This document shows positions 8,390 through 18,793 of a stretch of DNA of 41,742 nucleotides, one piece after another. The position numbers were made by a program, and so were the translations under genes. Below the pieces are notes generated by a model. It saw only the letters and a program-made list of their open reading frames with translations, was not told where the DNA came from and searched no databases. Each line of letters opens with the position of its first letter. Positions within the stretch are counted from its first letter, which is position 1. Location of the stretch: positions 1 to 41,742 of the forward strand of contig JAOTVX010000034.1 of the NCBI GenBank assembly GCA_029863175.1. The letters are read 5' to 3'. Source of the stretch: Betaproteobacteria bacterium. Its GTDB lineage: Bacteria > Pseudomonadota > Gammaproteobacteria > Burkholderiales > SG8-41.

Positions 8390-9124
8390 ATGAAAGTCCT
8401 CGCAGTCGACGCTGGCAACAGCCGCATCAAGTGGGGCCTGCATGACGGGTCTGGCTGGGTCGCCCAGTCGTGGGTGATCACGGCGGAGGCGGGCCAGCTC
8501 GGCGAAAGCTGGAGCAAGCTCCCGCCGCCCGGTGCGCTCATTGCATCCAACGTTGCCGGCGACGCAGTGGGCAAAGCGCTTCGGATTGCGGCGCAGAGGC
8601 TGGACGCCAGGCTCGAAGTGATTGCGAGCCGGGCGCAGCAATGCGGCGTTCGGAGCAGCTACGACGACCCGGCACAACTCGGGCCCGACCGATGGGCCGC
8701 CCTGATCGGCGCGTGGCATTTATGGGGCGGGCCAAGCGTCGTCGTCAACGCGGGCACCACGATGACGGCGGATGCCTTGAGCCGCGACGGTGTGTTTCTC
8801 GGCGGCGTGATCGTCGCAGGGGTCGATCTCATGCGCGACGCGCTGGCGCGATCGACCGCCGGTCTTACATTGCACGACGGCCACTACACGTTCTTTCCGG
8901 CCACGACGGCTGATGCGATCATGAGCGGTGCAATCAACGCGCTGGCTGGCACCATCGAACGCATGCAGCGCTTCATGCGCGAAGCGGGCGAAGCCGAACC
9001 ACGCGTCGTGCTCTCGGGCGGCGCTGCGCCGGGCGTCGAGCACGCGCTTAACGGGAGCGTCGAGGTCGTGGATAATCTGGTTTTGGAGGGGTTGCTCCGC
9101 ATCGCCCTCGATGCAAAAGCGTGA
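8390..9124 (+). CDS. coaX: CoaX, type III pantothenate kinase
   Basis: Phosphorylates pantothenate in the first step of coenzyme A synthesis. The 244-residue protein has the ASKHA-fold hallmarks of the type III enzyme: DAGNSRIKWG at the N-terminus (phosphate 1), LGPDRWAALIGA (substrate site), VVNAGTTMTADAL (phosphate 2) and GGVIVAGVDLMRDAL. Normal length. The birA-coaX adjacency is typical of Betaproteobacteria. Its TGA stop lies in the first unit of a heptad array. Confidence 0.95.
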   Translation: MKVLAVDAGNSRIKWGLHDGSGWVAQSWVITAEAGQLGESWSKLPPPGALIASNVAGDAVGKALRIAAQRLDARLEVIASRAQQCGVRSSYDDPAQLGPDRWAALIGAWHLWGGPSVVVNAGTTMTADALSRDGVFLGGVIVAGVDLMRDALARSTAGLTLHDGHYTFFPATTADAIMSGAINALAGTIERMQRFMREAGEAEPRVVLSGGAAPGVEHALNGSVEVVDNLVLEGLLRIALDAKA

Positions 9125-9245
9125 ATAGTGTGAGTGGTGAATGGGGGTCGATGAACCCCGCGAGGCTTCAGTCGAACTCATTGCCCCAATCCGTGCGTCG
9201 GAAGCGGACGGTGTCAAATTGTTCTTGTCCACTCACTACTCACGG
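9121..9245. repeat. Heptad inverted array pair between coaX and the SPOR gene
   Basis: The left arm at 9121-9144 contains GTGAATA, GTGAGTG and GTGAATG units (with a 2-nt slip). The right arm at 9229-9245 is CCACTCACTACTCACGG, whose reverse complement reads in the same 7-bp units. The arms bracket about 85 bp in which no gene was seen. Confidence 0.65.
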
Positions 9246-9251
9246 GTTGAA

Positions 9252-9950
9252 ATGAGAGCCCTGTTCCTGCTGCTGATCCTGGCGAACCTGTTGTTCTTCG
9301 CGTACGTCCATGTGGCAGGCGAAGGGGCCAGCGTCGAGAGCCGGATCGCGGCGTTGCAGATCAGCCCGGAGCGAATCCGTCTGCTCAGAGCGGGGGGCGG
9401 ACCGGCTGCCGAGGCGGCGAAGCGGGTGGGCCAGAGTATTCCGCCGGTGCTGGCGTCCAACGCACCAAGCGTATGTCTGGAATGGCGCAACCTCGGCGGG
9501 CCTGATGTGGCCCGGGCCGAGAACGCCCTGGGCGAGCTCGGGATTGAACCCGCGCGGATCGCGCGTGTGGTCACCGATACCCACGGCTACTGGGTTCACA
9601 TGCCGCCTTTGGAGAACAAGGCCGAGGTCGATCGCAGGATCGGGGAGCTCAAGGCGCTTGGCGTTCATGAGTTTTTCGTGGTGCAGGAGACCGGCGAGTG
9701 GCGCAACGCCATCTCCCTTGGCATCTTCCGTAGCGATGAGGCGGCGAACGTGTTCCTCGCTTCTTTGCGCCAGCGCGGCGTGCGCTCCGCGGTCATGTCG
9801 CGTCGCGACAAGATGCTAAAGCAGGTGGTGTTTTACGTGCGCGAGCCGAGCGACGCCCTCGTAGCGAAGCTCGCCGAAATCCAGAGCAATTACCCGGGAA
9901 CCGGAATGAAGGCGACGCCATGTCCGCCGTCGGCGGAGGCCGAACGATAG
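9252..9950 (+). CDS. SPOR-domain inner-membrane protein
   Basis: A 232-residue protein of the kind often found after coaX in Betaproteobacteria. It has an N-terminal membrane helix (MRALFLLLILANLLFFAYV). After a periplasmic linker comes a SPOR-like peptidoglycan-binding domain at about residues 105-195: GYWVHMPPLENKAEVDRRI, then ISLGIFRSDEAANVFLASLR. SPOR domains bind denuded glycan strands at division sites, so a septal location is likely but inferred. An upstream in-frame ATG at 9141 lies in repeat sequence; the start at 9252 gives a proper membrane anchor. Confidence 0.8.
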   Translation: MRALFLLLILANLLFFAYVHVAGEGASVESRIAALQISPERIRLLRAGGGPAAEAAKRVGQSIPPVLASNAPSVCLEWRNLGGPDVARAENALGELGIEPARIARVVTDTHGYWVHMPPLENKAEVDRRIGELKALGVHEFFVVQETGEWRNAISLGIFRSDEAANVFLASLRQRGVRSAVMSRRDKMLKQVVFYVREPSDALVAKLAEIQSNYPGTGMKATPCPPSAEAER

Positions 9951-10287
9951 AAATCCGGATTCAGCCGCCGATGAGCGCCGATAGACGCCGATAAGATCAA
10001 GAACAGATAGACAGGATTTGCAGGAATCAACCGCCAGTCATTGGTCGTCGGGACGTACGCTGCTCGAGCGCGATACTGGAACCGGAAACGAGACCGTGAT
10101 GTCGTCGGTCAGAAGAGAGTACTTCCAACCATTCGCGTTAAGAAGGCGAACGTGATCGCCGGAGAGATCGCCGAAGGCTTACGCGCCGCGCTCGAACAGT
10201 TCGAAGCCTTAACCGACGACACAAAGCGGTAGTCATCGCTTTGTGGTTCTGCATTGTGTTTCCTCTGCGCCTCTGCGGTGAGAGGTT
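9951..10287. other. Gene-poor spacer made of repeats and a doubtful small ORF
   Basis: From 9967 to 9998 there are three period-10 units (GCCGATGAGC, GCCGATAGAC, GCCGATAAGA). ACAGGATTT and GCAGGAATC follow at 10011-10028, and two copies of CCTCTGCG at 10262-10277. Between them, 10041-10232 is an open frame starting with TTG and encoding 63 basic residues that I do not recognise. It has no clear ribosome binding site and may be a gene remnant or chance. Confidence 0.55.
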
Positions 10288-10773
10288 CTAAGTCTTGCCC
10301 CGCATGCGGTTAATCAGCGCAGTCGTACTGCGCTGATGCTCGAAGGGAATCGAGTGCACGCTTCCACCCCAGCTCTTCACTTCCGCCGCGCCAACGATCA
10401 TGTCGGGCGCCCAGTCGCCGCCTTTCGCCAGCACGTCGGGCCGTCCCGCGAGGATCAGGGCGAGGGGCGTGTCCTCGTCGAACCAGGTGACGAGGTCGAC
10501 GGCCTGAAGCGCGGCGATCACGGCGCAACGGTCGTCGAGACGGTTCACCGGGCGGTCGGGGCCTTTGCCGAGGCGCCGCGCCGACGCATCAGTGTTCAGA
10601 GCGACGAGCAGGCTTGCGCCGAGCGCGCACGCGCGGGCGAGGTAGGTGACGTGGCCCCGGTGGAGAATGTCGAACACACCGTTGGTGAACACCAGCGGCC
10701 GCGCGAGACCGCCAACGCGTGCGAAAAGCTCGGTCGGCGGGCAGATCTTTTGCTCGAAGGCGGGCGCAGCCAC
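10288..10773 (-). CDS. rfaE2: D-glycero-beta-D-manno-heptose 1-phosphate adenylyltransferase
   Basis: Makes ADP-heptose for lipopolysaccharide inner core. The 161-residue protein corresponds only to the C-terminal nucleotidyltransferase domain of HldE; the kinase domain is absent from this window. The motif FTNGVFDILHRGH (29-41) carries the HxGH nucleotide-binding histidines, and GGDWAPDMIVGAAEV and the terminal EHQRSTTALINRM also match. The start is GTG at 10773, directly beside a heptad array. Its neighbour at 11372 is a probable phosphoheptose isomerase of the same pathway, three genes into the same minus-strand run. Confidence 0.93.
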   Translation of the reverse strand: MAAPAFEQKICPPTELFARVGGLARPLVFTNGVFDILHRGHVTYLARACALGASLLVALNTDASARRLGKGPDRPVNRLDDRCAVIAALQAVDLVTWFDEDTPLALILAGRPDVLAKGGDWAPDMIVGAAEVKSWGGSVHSIPFEHQRSTTALINRMRGKT

Positions 10774-10775
10774 CG

Positions 10776-10803
10776 ATCACTCGTCACTCGTCACGAGCCA
10801 CGG
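10776..10803. repeat. Heptad array upstream of rfaE2
   Basis: Four 7-bp units: ATCACTC, GTCACTC, GTCACGA, GCCACGG. The array occupies almost the whole gap between the BON lipoprotein gene and rfaE2. No inverted partner was found nearby. Confidence 0.7.
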
Positions 10804-10805
10804 CC

Positions 10806-12343
<1,538 letters not shown>

Positions 12344-12347
<4 letters not shown>

Positions 12348-13636
12348 GGGGGCAGGCCCCGCGCTTCCGGCCCCGTGATGGTCAGCTTGCCCTGATTGAA
12401 TTGCGCGGCGGTGAGGCTGCGCACGAACTGCTGGTCAGGTCCCAGCGTAATCCGGCCGGTGACGCCATCGAGTGCCGTGGTGGCATTGCCCGCCAGCAGG
12501 CTGGCCGCGACGCGGAAGGCATCGATGCCGAGCGCGTAGAGACGTTCGTGATCCGCTGCCTTCCGATAAAGGGCCCGCGGATAGATCATGACTGCGGCGT
12601 GCTCGGGTTCCAGGAGCCAGGGCATGTCCAGGAAGCGGATGCCGGCCAGGTCGAATCCCGCAAGCGGGCCCATGGCTCCCGGGTTGACCTGCGATGTCGC
12701 GAAAAGGGCCAGTGGATCGAGGTACGGACGTGCCAGACGCGCCTGCGGGAAATCGAGCGCAAGAAATGCCATGTCTGCGACACCCAGACCGGCTGCTTCC
12801 TTGATCCGGGCCAGGTCCCCCGGGTCGCTGGTGAAGGCGTATTCCGCGACGAGCGCGCCGCCCAGCCGCGTGAATTCGTCGACGAACGCGTGATGGATTC
12901 GCTGCATCAGCGCGCTGTCTGCACTCACGGCAATGGCCTTGCGCCAGCCGTCCCGGAATGCGAGCTGCGCCACCTGTTGCGCTTCGGCTTCGGCGCGCAG
13001 GCTCAGCATATAGAGATTCACCGGGATCGGCGTGCCGGCGTTCGGCACGTTCAGCGCCAGCGTCGGCACGGGAACGGGATTGCTAGCGATCGCCGTCACG
13101 CCGTCCCGCGTGAGCGGGCCGACAACAAGACGCGCCCCGCCTGCGACCGCCGTGCCGTAACTGGCCACGATTTGGCCTGGGTCATCGCCGACCGCATAGA
13201 CACGTAGCGGCAGCGTCTCGCTCCCCTGGACTTTCGCCGCGACCAGGAAGCCGTTCTTGACTGCTTCGGCCGGCCGACCGAATGTGGTGGAATTGAGCGG
13301 CAGGACCAGCGCGATATGCGGCACGCCAAGCGGGTCGGGACCGGCAGGCGCAAGAGGCGGCTGCGGAGGCGTCGCCGGAGCGCCCGGCGGTGCGGGCCCA
13401 ACAGTTGGCACCGGGGGCTGCGGAGTCGTCGCCGGCGTCGCGGGCACGACAGGCGATACCGGCGGCAACATGAGCGGACCGGTGCCCGACGGCGGCAGGG
13501 GAATGGGCGGGCCGAGCGGCGGAGGCGGCGGCGCTGGTGCCGTGATCACCTCACTGGCTATCGCGAGTGCGCCCCCGTATAGTATCGCCGCAATTAACGG
13601 CACTACGAGCCAGCGATGGAGCACGCCGCAACGCAT
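12344..13636 (-). CDS. lpoA: LpoA-like penicillin-binding protein activator, C-terminal domain form
   Basis: LpoA stimulates PBP1A from the periplasm in gammaproteobacteria. The 430-residue product has an N-terminal hydrophobic segment (about 8-28), then about 70 residues very rich in Pro, Ala and Gly (33-104). A periplasmic-binding-protein-like domain follows (about 106-430: IALVLPLNSTTFGRPAEAV, ARLVVGPLTRDGVTA, ALGIDAFRVAASLL). The TPR domain of E. coli LpoA is missing and I see no lipobox, so it may be tethered by a signal anchor. The start region overlaps the divergent rsmI start by 21 bp. Fold assignment is good; PBP activation is inferred. Confidence 0.8.
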
Positions 13637-14494
13637 GAGGCAACCAATCGGAAACGGGAAGCAACATTATATGTAGTGGCTACCCCGATTGGAAATCTGC
13701 GCGACATCAGCCTGCGTGCGCTCGACGTATTGACGGGCGTCGACGCGATCGCCGCGGAGGATACTCGGATCACGCGGCGTCTGCTCGATCATTACGGCAT
13801 CGCCAAGCGGCTCATTGCGGTACACGAGCACAACGAGCGGCGCTCCGTGAAGCAGGTGCTTGCGTTGCTCGGCGCTGGACGATCGCTTGCTCTCGTGTGC
13901 GATGCCGGAACGCCGGCAATATCCGATCCCGGCGCGGTGCTGGTGTCCGCGGTGCGCGAGGCCGGATACACGGTCACGCCGGTGCCAGGCGCCAACGCAG
14001 CGATCGCCGCGCTCGCTGCGGCCGGCTTCGACACGCCGCATTTCCTGTTCTTTGGATTTCCCCCGGCGAAAAGCAGCGCGCGCCGGCGCGCGCTTGCCGC
14101 GCTCGCGGCGCTGCCCTACACGCTCGTTTTCTACGAGGCGCCGCATCGGATCGCCGAGTGCCTGCAGGACATGAACACCGTGCTGGGCGCAGTACGGCGC
14201 GTGGTCATTGTGCGCGAGCTCACCAAAGTCTTTGAATCGATCCACGTCTGTGCGCTAGCGCAGGCCGAGCACTGGATCGAGGCGGACACGAATCGCAGCC
14301 GCGGGGAATTCGTCCTGATCGTGGAAGGAGCGGAGGCGCCGGCTGAGGATCCCGACCAGGGGCGCCGGACGCTCGAGGTGCTGCTCGCCGAACTGCCGCT
14401 CAAGCAGGCCGTGGATCTCGCGGCCAAGCTCACGGGCGGCCGCAAGAACGAGCTCTACCAGCTTGCGCTTGCGCTCAAGAAACGTGAATCGTGA
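13616..14494 (+). CDS. rsmI: RsmI, 16S rRNA C1402 2'-O-methyltransferase
   Basis: Methylates the ribose of C1402 in the decoding centre; RsmH, encoded further on, methylates the base of the same nucleotide. The 292-residue protein has the tetrapyrrole-methylase-like SAM fold: VATPIGNLRDIS near the N-terminus, EDTRITRRLL, CDAGTPAISDPG and PVPGANAAIAAL. Normal length. It is divergent from lpoA, with the two starts overlapping. The final residues RES and the TGA stop are encoded by the first heptad units of the following array. Confidence 0.95.
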   Translation: MEHAATHEATNRKREATLYVVATPIGNLRDISLRALDVLTGVDAIAAEDTRITRRLLDHYGIAKRLIAVHEHNERRSVKQVLALLGAGRSLALVCDAGTPAISDPGAVLVSAVREAGYTVTPVPGANAAIAALAAAGFDTPHFLFFGFPPAKSSARRRALAALAALPYTLVFYEAPHRIAECLQDMNTVLGAVRRVVIVRELTKVFESIHVCALAQAEHWIEADTNRSRGEFVLIVEGAEAPAEDPDQGRRTLEVLLAELPLKQAVDLAAKLTGGRKNELYQLALALKKRES

Positions 14495-14575
14495 ATGGTA
14501 AATCGTGAATCGTAATAGGCGATTTGCCGCGTCGATGCGCATTTCGCGATTTACGATTTACGATTTACCATTGAC
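14483..14575. repeat. Heptad inverted array pair at the rsmI 3' end
   Basis: The left arm (14483-14515) is built of units such as CGTGAAT, CGTGAAT, GGTAAAT, CGTGAAT. The right arm (14546-14575) has CGATTTA units followed by CCATTGACG. The reverse complement of the left arm matches the right arm at about 20 of 23 positions, so a long stem over a roughly 30-nt loop is possible. The array provides the rsmI stop and ends 7 nt before pyrC. Confidence 0.82.
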
Positions 14576-14581
14576 GCAGCC

Positions 14582-15613
14582 ATGACGCGCATCACCATCA
14601 TCCGCCCCGACGACTGGCACCTGCACCTGCGCGATGGCGAACATCTGCGCGCGGTGTTGCCGGATACCGCGCGGCGCTTTGCGCGCGCCATCGTAATGCC
14701 AAACTTGAGGCCGCCAGTGACGACGACCAGGATGGCACTCGCGTACCGCGAGCGAATCCTCGCGGCTCTGCCGGCCGGCGCCAGGCTCGAGCCGTTGATG
14801 ACGCTTTATCTTACTGACAATACGCCGCCCGGGGAGATCGCGGAGGCGCGGGCCAGCGCCTTTGTGCATGCGGTCAAATACTACCCGGCGGGCGCGACGA
14901 CCAACTCGGACTCGGGTGTGACCGATCTGGCGAAGTGTCATCGCGTGTTCGAGGCGATGGAGAAGCACGGCATGCCGCTGCTGGTGCACGGCGAGGTCAC
15001 GGACCCCGGCGTCGACGTGTTCGACCGCGAGCGCGTGTTTATCGAGCGCGTGCTGGCACCGCTGGTGAAGCGTTTTTCTGGGCTGCGCGTGGTCATGGAG
15101 CACATCACGACGCGCGAGGCGGCAGATTTCGTAACGCAGGCGCCAGCGCGCGTCGCGGCGACCATTACGGCGCATCACCTCCTGCTCAGCCGCAATGCGC
15201 TGTTCGCCGGCGGGATCCGGCCACATTACTATTGTCTGCCGCTGCTGAAACGCGAAGCGCATCGAGAGGCGCTGGTGCGGGCCGCCACCAGCGGAAATCC
15301 CAAGTTCTTTCTCGGCACCGACAGCGCGCCGCACGCGCGCGCGACGAAGGAGATCGATTGCGGTTGTGCCGGTATCTACACGGCACACGCGGGCATCGAA
15401 CTCTATTGTGAGGCTTTTTCGGCAGCGGGCGCGCTCGAGAAGCTGGAGGGCTTCGCAAGCCGCCATGGCGCGGCGTTCTATGGGTTGGCGGTCAATGACG
15501 ACACGATTACGCTGGCCGATGAGCCGTGGCCCGTGGCGGAGGAGATCGCCTTTGGTGCGGATGCGCTAGTGCCGTTCCGCGCCGGCTCTACTGTCGCGTG
15601 GCGGCTCGCATGA
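14582..15613 (+). CDS. pyrC: PyrC, dihydroorotase (type II)
   Basis: Cyclises carbamoyl-aspartate to dihydroorotate in pyrimidine synthesis. The 343-residue protein has the metal-binding HLHLR (H13, H15, R17), the carboxylated lysine K99 in [17 protein letters not shown]136 (LLVHGEV), H174 (MEHITT) and the catalytic D247 (LGTDSAPH). Length and motifs are those of the E. coli-type monofunctional enzyme. It begins right after a heptad hairpin, which could affect its expression. Confidence 0.97.
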   Translation: MTRITIIRPDDWHLHLRDGEHLRAVLPDTARRFARAIVMPNLRPPVTTTRMALAYRERILAALPAGARLEPLMTLYLTDNTPPGEIAEARASAFVHAVKYYPAGATTNSDSGVTDLAKCHRVFEAMEKHGMPLLVHGEVTDPGVDVFDRERVFIERVLAPLVKRFSGLRVVMEHITTREAADFVTQAPARVAATITAHHLLLSRNALFAGGIRPHYYCLPLLKREAHREALVRAATSGNPKFFLGTDSAPHARATKEIDCGCAGIYTAHAGIELYCEAFSAAGALEKLEGFASRHGAAFYGLAVNDDTITLADEPWPVAEEIAFGADALVPFRAGSTVAWRLA

Positions 15614-15643
15614 GTCGGTGCGCCGCGGGGTATTGAACACATA

Positions 15644-16240
15644 ATGCGCGCCGCTGCCCGGGATGCTGTCCCGACTCCCCATCCGTCAGAGTTCGCACTG
15701 CCACCCGGCGAGCTGTGGGTTTTCGGCTACGGATCACTCATGTGGGACCCAGGTTTCCCGTATGTGAAGTGGGCGCCCGCGCTGGTATACGGCTATCACC
15801 GGGCGCTGTGCATCTATTCGACACAATGGCGCGGCACGGCGAAGCAGCCGGGCCTGGTGCTGGGCCTTGATCGCGGGGGCGCGTGCCGCGGCCTCGCCTA
15901 TCAGGTCGCGGCCGTTGACGCCAAGACCGCGCTCGCCGGCCTGTGGGCGCGTGAAATGCGACGCCGGGTATACAAGCCGCGCCTGTTGCGCGCGCGGCTT
16001 GCTGACCGGGAGATCCGCGTGCTGACTTTCATCGCCAGTGTGGAGCATCCTGGGTACGCTGGGCGGCTTTCGGTCGAGAAAACCGCACAACTCGTGGCGA
16101 CGTGCCGCGGCGACCGAGGACCTAACATCGACTATCTTACGCGCACCATCGACCATCTCGCCGAGCTCGGCGTGCGCGACCACAATCTACTGGGCGTGCT
16201 CGCAGCGGTGCGCGCCTTGCGCCCCGACGGCACGAGGTGA
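15644..16240 (+). CDS. ChaC-type gamma-glutamylcyclotransferase
   Basis: Likely degrades glutathione to 5-oxoproline and cysteinyl-glycine. The 198-residue protein has the substrate-loop motif VFGYGSLMW (26-34), the predicted catalytic Glu at E104 (LWAREMRRRVY) and C-terminal GPNIDYLTRTIDHLAELG. These fit the ChaC branch of the GGCT fold. It lies 30 nt after pyrC and just before rnpB, with no functional link to either. Confidence 0.9.
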   Translation: MRAAARDAVPTPHPSEFALPPGELWVFGYGSLMWDPGFPYVKWAPALVYGYHRALCIYSTQWRGTAKQPGLVLGLDRGGACRGLAYQVAAVDAKTALAGLWAREMRRRVYKPRLLRARLADREIRVLTFIASVEHPGYAGRLSVEKTAQLVATCRGDRGPNIDYLTRTIDHLAELGVRDHNLLGVLAAVRALRPDGTR

Positions 16241-16281
16241 AACGTTCCTGCAACCTTCGCGGTGCCGGGGCGTCAAAGGAG

Positions 16282-16287
16282 TAAGAT
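16282..16287 (+). promoter_or_regulatory. Probable -10 box of the rnpB promoter
   Basis: TAAGAT ends 7 nt before the predicted 5' end of the RNase P RNA at 16295, the right distance for a sigma-70 start. No good -35 box is seen upstream. Confidence 0.4.
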
Positions 16288-16294
16288 TCGCATT

Positions 16295-16763
<469 letters not shown>

Positions 16764-16988
16764 TCTTTACTTCCTCCGGTTTTGAATTTCGTTGTTGGTC
16801 CGCCGCAACAGGACTTATTTCACGAAACGCGCCGTACGGGCACGGGCGATTCTTAAAGTTATCTCTTAGAGCTCTAGTTTAACCATATGTTTATAAGTCT
16901 TAATTAAGACAAGTTTTTAAACTCAAACTACACCTCAATTATTCCCTATAAGTCTTTGTCCTAAATAAAGAAACCGGTCTCGTGTCCC
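16764..16988. other. AT-rich spacer upstream of the dcw promoter
   Basis: No gene is visible. From 16861 to 16970 the GC content is 28% by hand count, far below the rest of the window. It contains a perfect 14-bp palindrome GTCTTAATTAAGAC (16897-16910) and two copies of TATAAGTCTT (16892-16901 and 16947-16956) spaced 55 bp. It lies directly upstream of the -35 box of Pmra and could hold UP-element or regulator sites. A clear rnpB terminator was not found. Confidence 0.6.
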
Positions 16989-17017
16989 TTGACCCCCCTG
17001 TACCTTTTCAATATAGT
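16989..17017 (+). promoter_or_regulatory. Pmra, sigma-70 promoter of the dcw cluster
   Basis: TTGACC (16989-16994), a 17-bp spacer, then TATAGT (17012-17017). This is five of six consensus bases in each box with ideal spacing. Predicted transcription start is near 17024, about 78 nt before mraZ. Confidence 0.82.
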
Positions 17018-17041
17018 GGGAAGAAGTGGAGAAATGTGGGA
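17017..17041 (+). promoter_or_regulatory. MraZ operator: three TGGGA-type boxes at 10-bp intervals
   Basis: TGGGA at 17017-17021, TGGAG at 17027-17031 and TGGGA at 17037-17041, each separated by 5 bp. This is the TGGGN-N5 direct repeat pattern recognised by MraZ in E. coli. The first box overlaps the -10 element and the others cover the start site, which fits repression by the product of the first gene. The middle box is one base off. Confidence 0.85.
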
Positions 17042-17101
17042 CACGGTGTCTTTTTCGCGATGGCGCGGGAGGCATCGTTTTCTGCGGAATAAGGGGGAAC
17101 C

Positions 17102-17548
17102 GTGTTTCGCGGCGTCGCGCAGCTCAACCTGGACAGCAAGGGCCGATTGGCGGTGCCTGCGCGACATCGCGATGCGCTGCAAACGCGCTGCAGCGGGCAT
17201 CTCGTGCTCACCGCCGACTCCGATCGCTGCGTCCTGATTTATCCCCTACCGGATTGGGAGCCCATCGAGCAGAAGCTCATGGCGCTCTCGAGCTTCAACA
17301 CACAGATACGGGAACTGCAGCGGCGACTCGTGGGCTACGCCGAGGACGTCCAGATGGACGCAACCGGGCGCATCCTCGTGTCGCCAGCGCTGCGCAGCTA
17401 CGCGCATCTCGAAAAGAACGTGGTTCTCGTCGGGCAGGGCAACAAGTTCGAGCTGTGGAACGGGGACAACTGGGAGCAATTGATGGAACGGACCGGCGGT
17501 GTCGGCGCAGGCGGATTGCCGCCTGAGCTGGAGGGCTTCTCCTTGTGA
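17102..17548 (+). CDS. mraZ: MraZ, transcriptional regulator of the dcw cluster
   Basis: A 148-residue DNA-binding protein with two AbrB/SpoVT-like half-domains: [16 protein letters not shown] (residues 11-26) and [16 protein letters not shown] (about 85-100). It is expected to form a ring that binds the boxes at 17017-17041 and lowers its own operon's transcription. GTG start at 17102, preceded by the purine-rich AAGGGGGAA. Its stop overlaps the rsmH start (GTGA). Confidence 0.96.
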   Translation: MFRGVAQLNLDSKGRLAVPARHRDALQTRCSGHLVLTADSDRCVLIYPLPDWEPIEQKLMALSSFNTQIRELQRRLVGYAEDVQMDATGRILVSPALRSYAHLEKNVVLVGQGNKFELWNGDNWEQLMERTGGVGAGGLPPELEGFSL

Positions 17549-18510
17549 GCGTGCGCTCACATACCACGGTCCTGTTGGAGCAAGCAGTAGATGGATTGAA
17601 TGTGCGCAGCGACGGAATTTATGTCGACTGCACGTTCGGGCGCGGCGGACACAGCCGTTTGATCCTGGCGCGGCTGGGAACGAATGGCAGGCTCGTCGCG
17701 CTCGATCGCGACCCACAGGCGGTGTCCGCTGGAGGAGAGATTGGAGACGGGCGCTTTCACATGGTGCACGGCCGGTTCAGCCGGCTTGCCGAACTCGCTG
17801 CTCGGGCGGGCATCGATCAGGCGGACGGGATCGTGCTCGATCTCGGCGTCTCCTCGCCGCAGCTCGACGACGCGGGCCGCGGTTTCAGCTTTCGATTCGA
17901 TGCACCGCTCGATATGCGCATGGATCCGGGCAGCGGCCTCACGGCGGCGGACTGGCTGGCGCAGGCATCCGAGCAGGAAATCCGGGAGGTCATAAGAACG
18001 TATGGCGAAGAACGGTTTGCTAAACAGATTGCAGCAGCGATTGTTGCGGCTCGAACGCGGGGACCTATTGGCACCACACGAGAACTTGCCGCGCTCGTGG
18101 CAAAAGCCGTTCCCACGCGCGAGCCAAACCAGGATCCGGCGACGCGCACGTTTCAAGCTTTACGGATTTACGTCAATCAGGAGCTTGAAGAGTTGTCGCT
18201 AGCGCTGCCCCAATGCGTGGAGCTGCTCGCCCCGACAGGGCGTCTCGTGGTGATCGGTTTTCATTCGCTCGAGGACCGCATCGTCAAACGCTTCCTGCGC
18301 GAGGCGAGCCGCACCGACCGCCTGCCCGCGCGCTTGCCGGTGCGGGCACGCGATCTGCCGCAGCCGCACCTGCGATTGATAGGCCGCGCAGTGAGGCCCG
18401 CCGCCGCAGAGGTCGCGGCGAATCCCCGCGCGCGCAGCGCGATCATGCGCGTCGCGGAGAGATTACCGAGACTACCGAAACTACCGGGATTACCGGAGCC
18501 GGAGCACTAG
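17545..18510 (+). CDS. rsmH: RsmH (MraW), 16S rRNA m4C1402 methyltransferase
   Basis: Methylates N4 of C1402 in 16S rRNA. The 321-residue protein has [13 protein letters not shown], the SAM-binding [45 protein letters not shown] and [17 protein letters not shown] start overlaps mraZ. The C-terminal tail after MRVAER ([15 protein letters not shown]) is atypical: it is encoded by four 9-bp repeat units (18461-18496), probably an insertion that extended the protein. Confidence 0.96.
   Translation: MSVRSHTTVLLEQAVDGLNVRSDGIYVDCTFGRGGHSRLILARLGTNGRLVALDRDPQAVSAGGEIGDGRFHMVHGRFSRLAELAARAGIDQADGIVLDLGVSSPQLDDAGRGFSFRFDAPLDMRMDPGSGLTAADWLAQASEQEIREVIRTYGEERFAKQIAAAIVAARTRGPIGTTRELAALVAKAVPTREPNQDPATRTFQALRIYVNQELEELSLALPQCVELLAPTGRLVVIGFHSLEDRIVKRFLREASRTDRLPARLPVRARDLPQPHLRLIGRAVRPAAAEVAANPRARSAIMRVAERLPRLPKLPGLPEPEH
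18461..18498 (+). repeat. Period-9 array inside the rsmH 3' end
   Basis: Units GATTACCGA, GACTACCGA, AACTACCGG and GATTACCGG. The period of 9 keeps the reading frame and gives a repeated Leu-Pro-x peptide at the end of RsmH. Confidence 0.8.
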
Positions 18511-18511
18511 C

Positions 18512-18793
18512 GTGGTCAGGCTCAACTTGACTTTGTTTGCAGTTCTCATCGTCTGCGCACTCGCGCTGGTGACCTCGCAGCACCGCTCGCGCAAGCTCTA
18601 CGTGGAACTGCAGAAGCGGCAAGACGTCGCCCGGCAGCTCGAGGTCGAATGGGGGCAGCTGCAACTCGAGCAGGGCACCTGGGCCCTGCACGCGCGCATC
18701 GAGAAGATCGCAACCCGGGCGCTTGGCATGCAGGTGCCGCCCGCCGCGCGCGTTCGCGTCGTCGCACCAGTGGCCGCGGAGGCGAAGCGATGA
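18512..18793 (+). CDS. ftsL: FtsL, divisome bitopic membrane protein
   Basis: FtsL links the FtsQB complex to activation of FtsWI. The 93-residue product has a short cytoplasmic start, a membrane helix at about residues 5-22 and a periplasmic coiled coil (YVELQKRQDVARQLEVEWGQ), then IEKIATRALGM, which is typical of the family. GTG start 1 nt after the rsmH stop; the stop overlaps ftsI (ATGA). Confidence 0.93.
   Translation: MVRLNLTLFAVLIVCALALVTSQHRSRKLYVELQKRQDVARQLEVEWGQLQLEQGTWALHARIEKIATRALGMQVPPAARVRVVAPVAAEAKR

Noticed and set aside
10041..10232. 63-codon open frame starting with TTG between the SPOR gene and rfaE2
   Set aside because: Not recognised, weak start, surrounded by repeats; noted in the spacer entry but not called as a gene.
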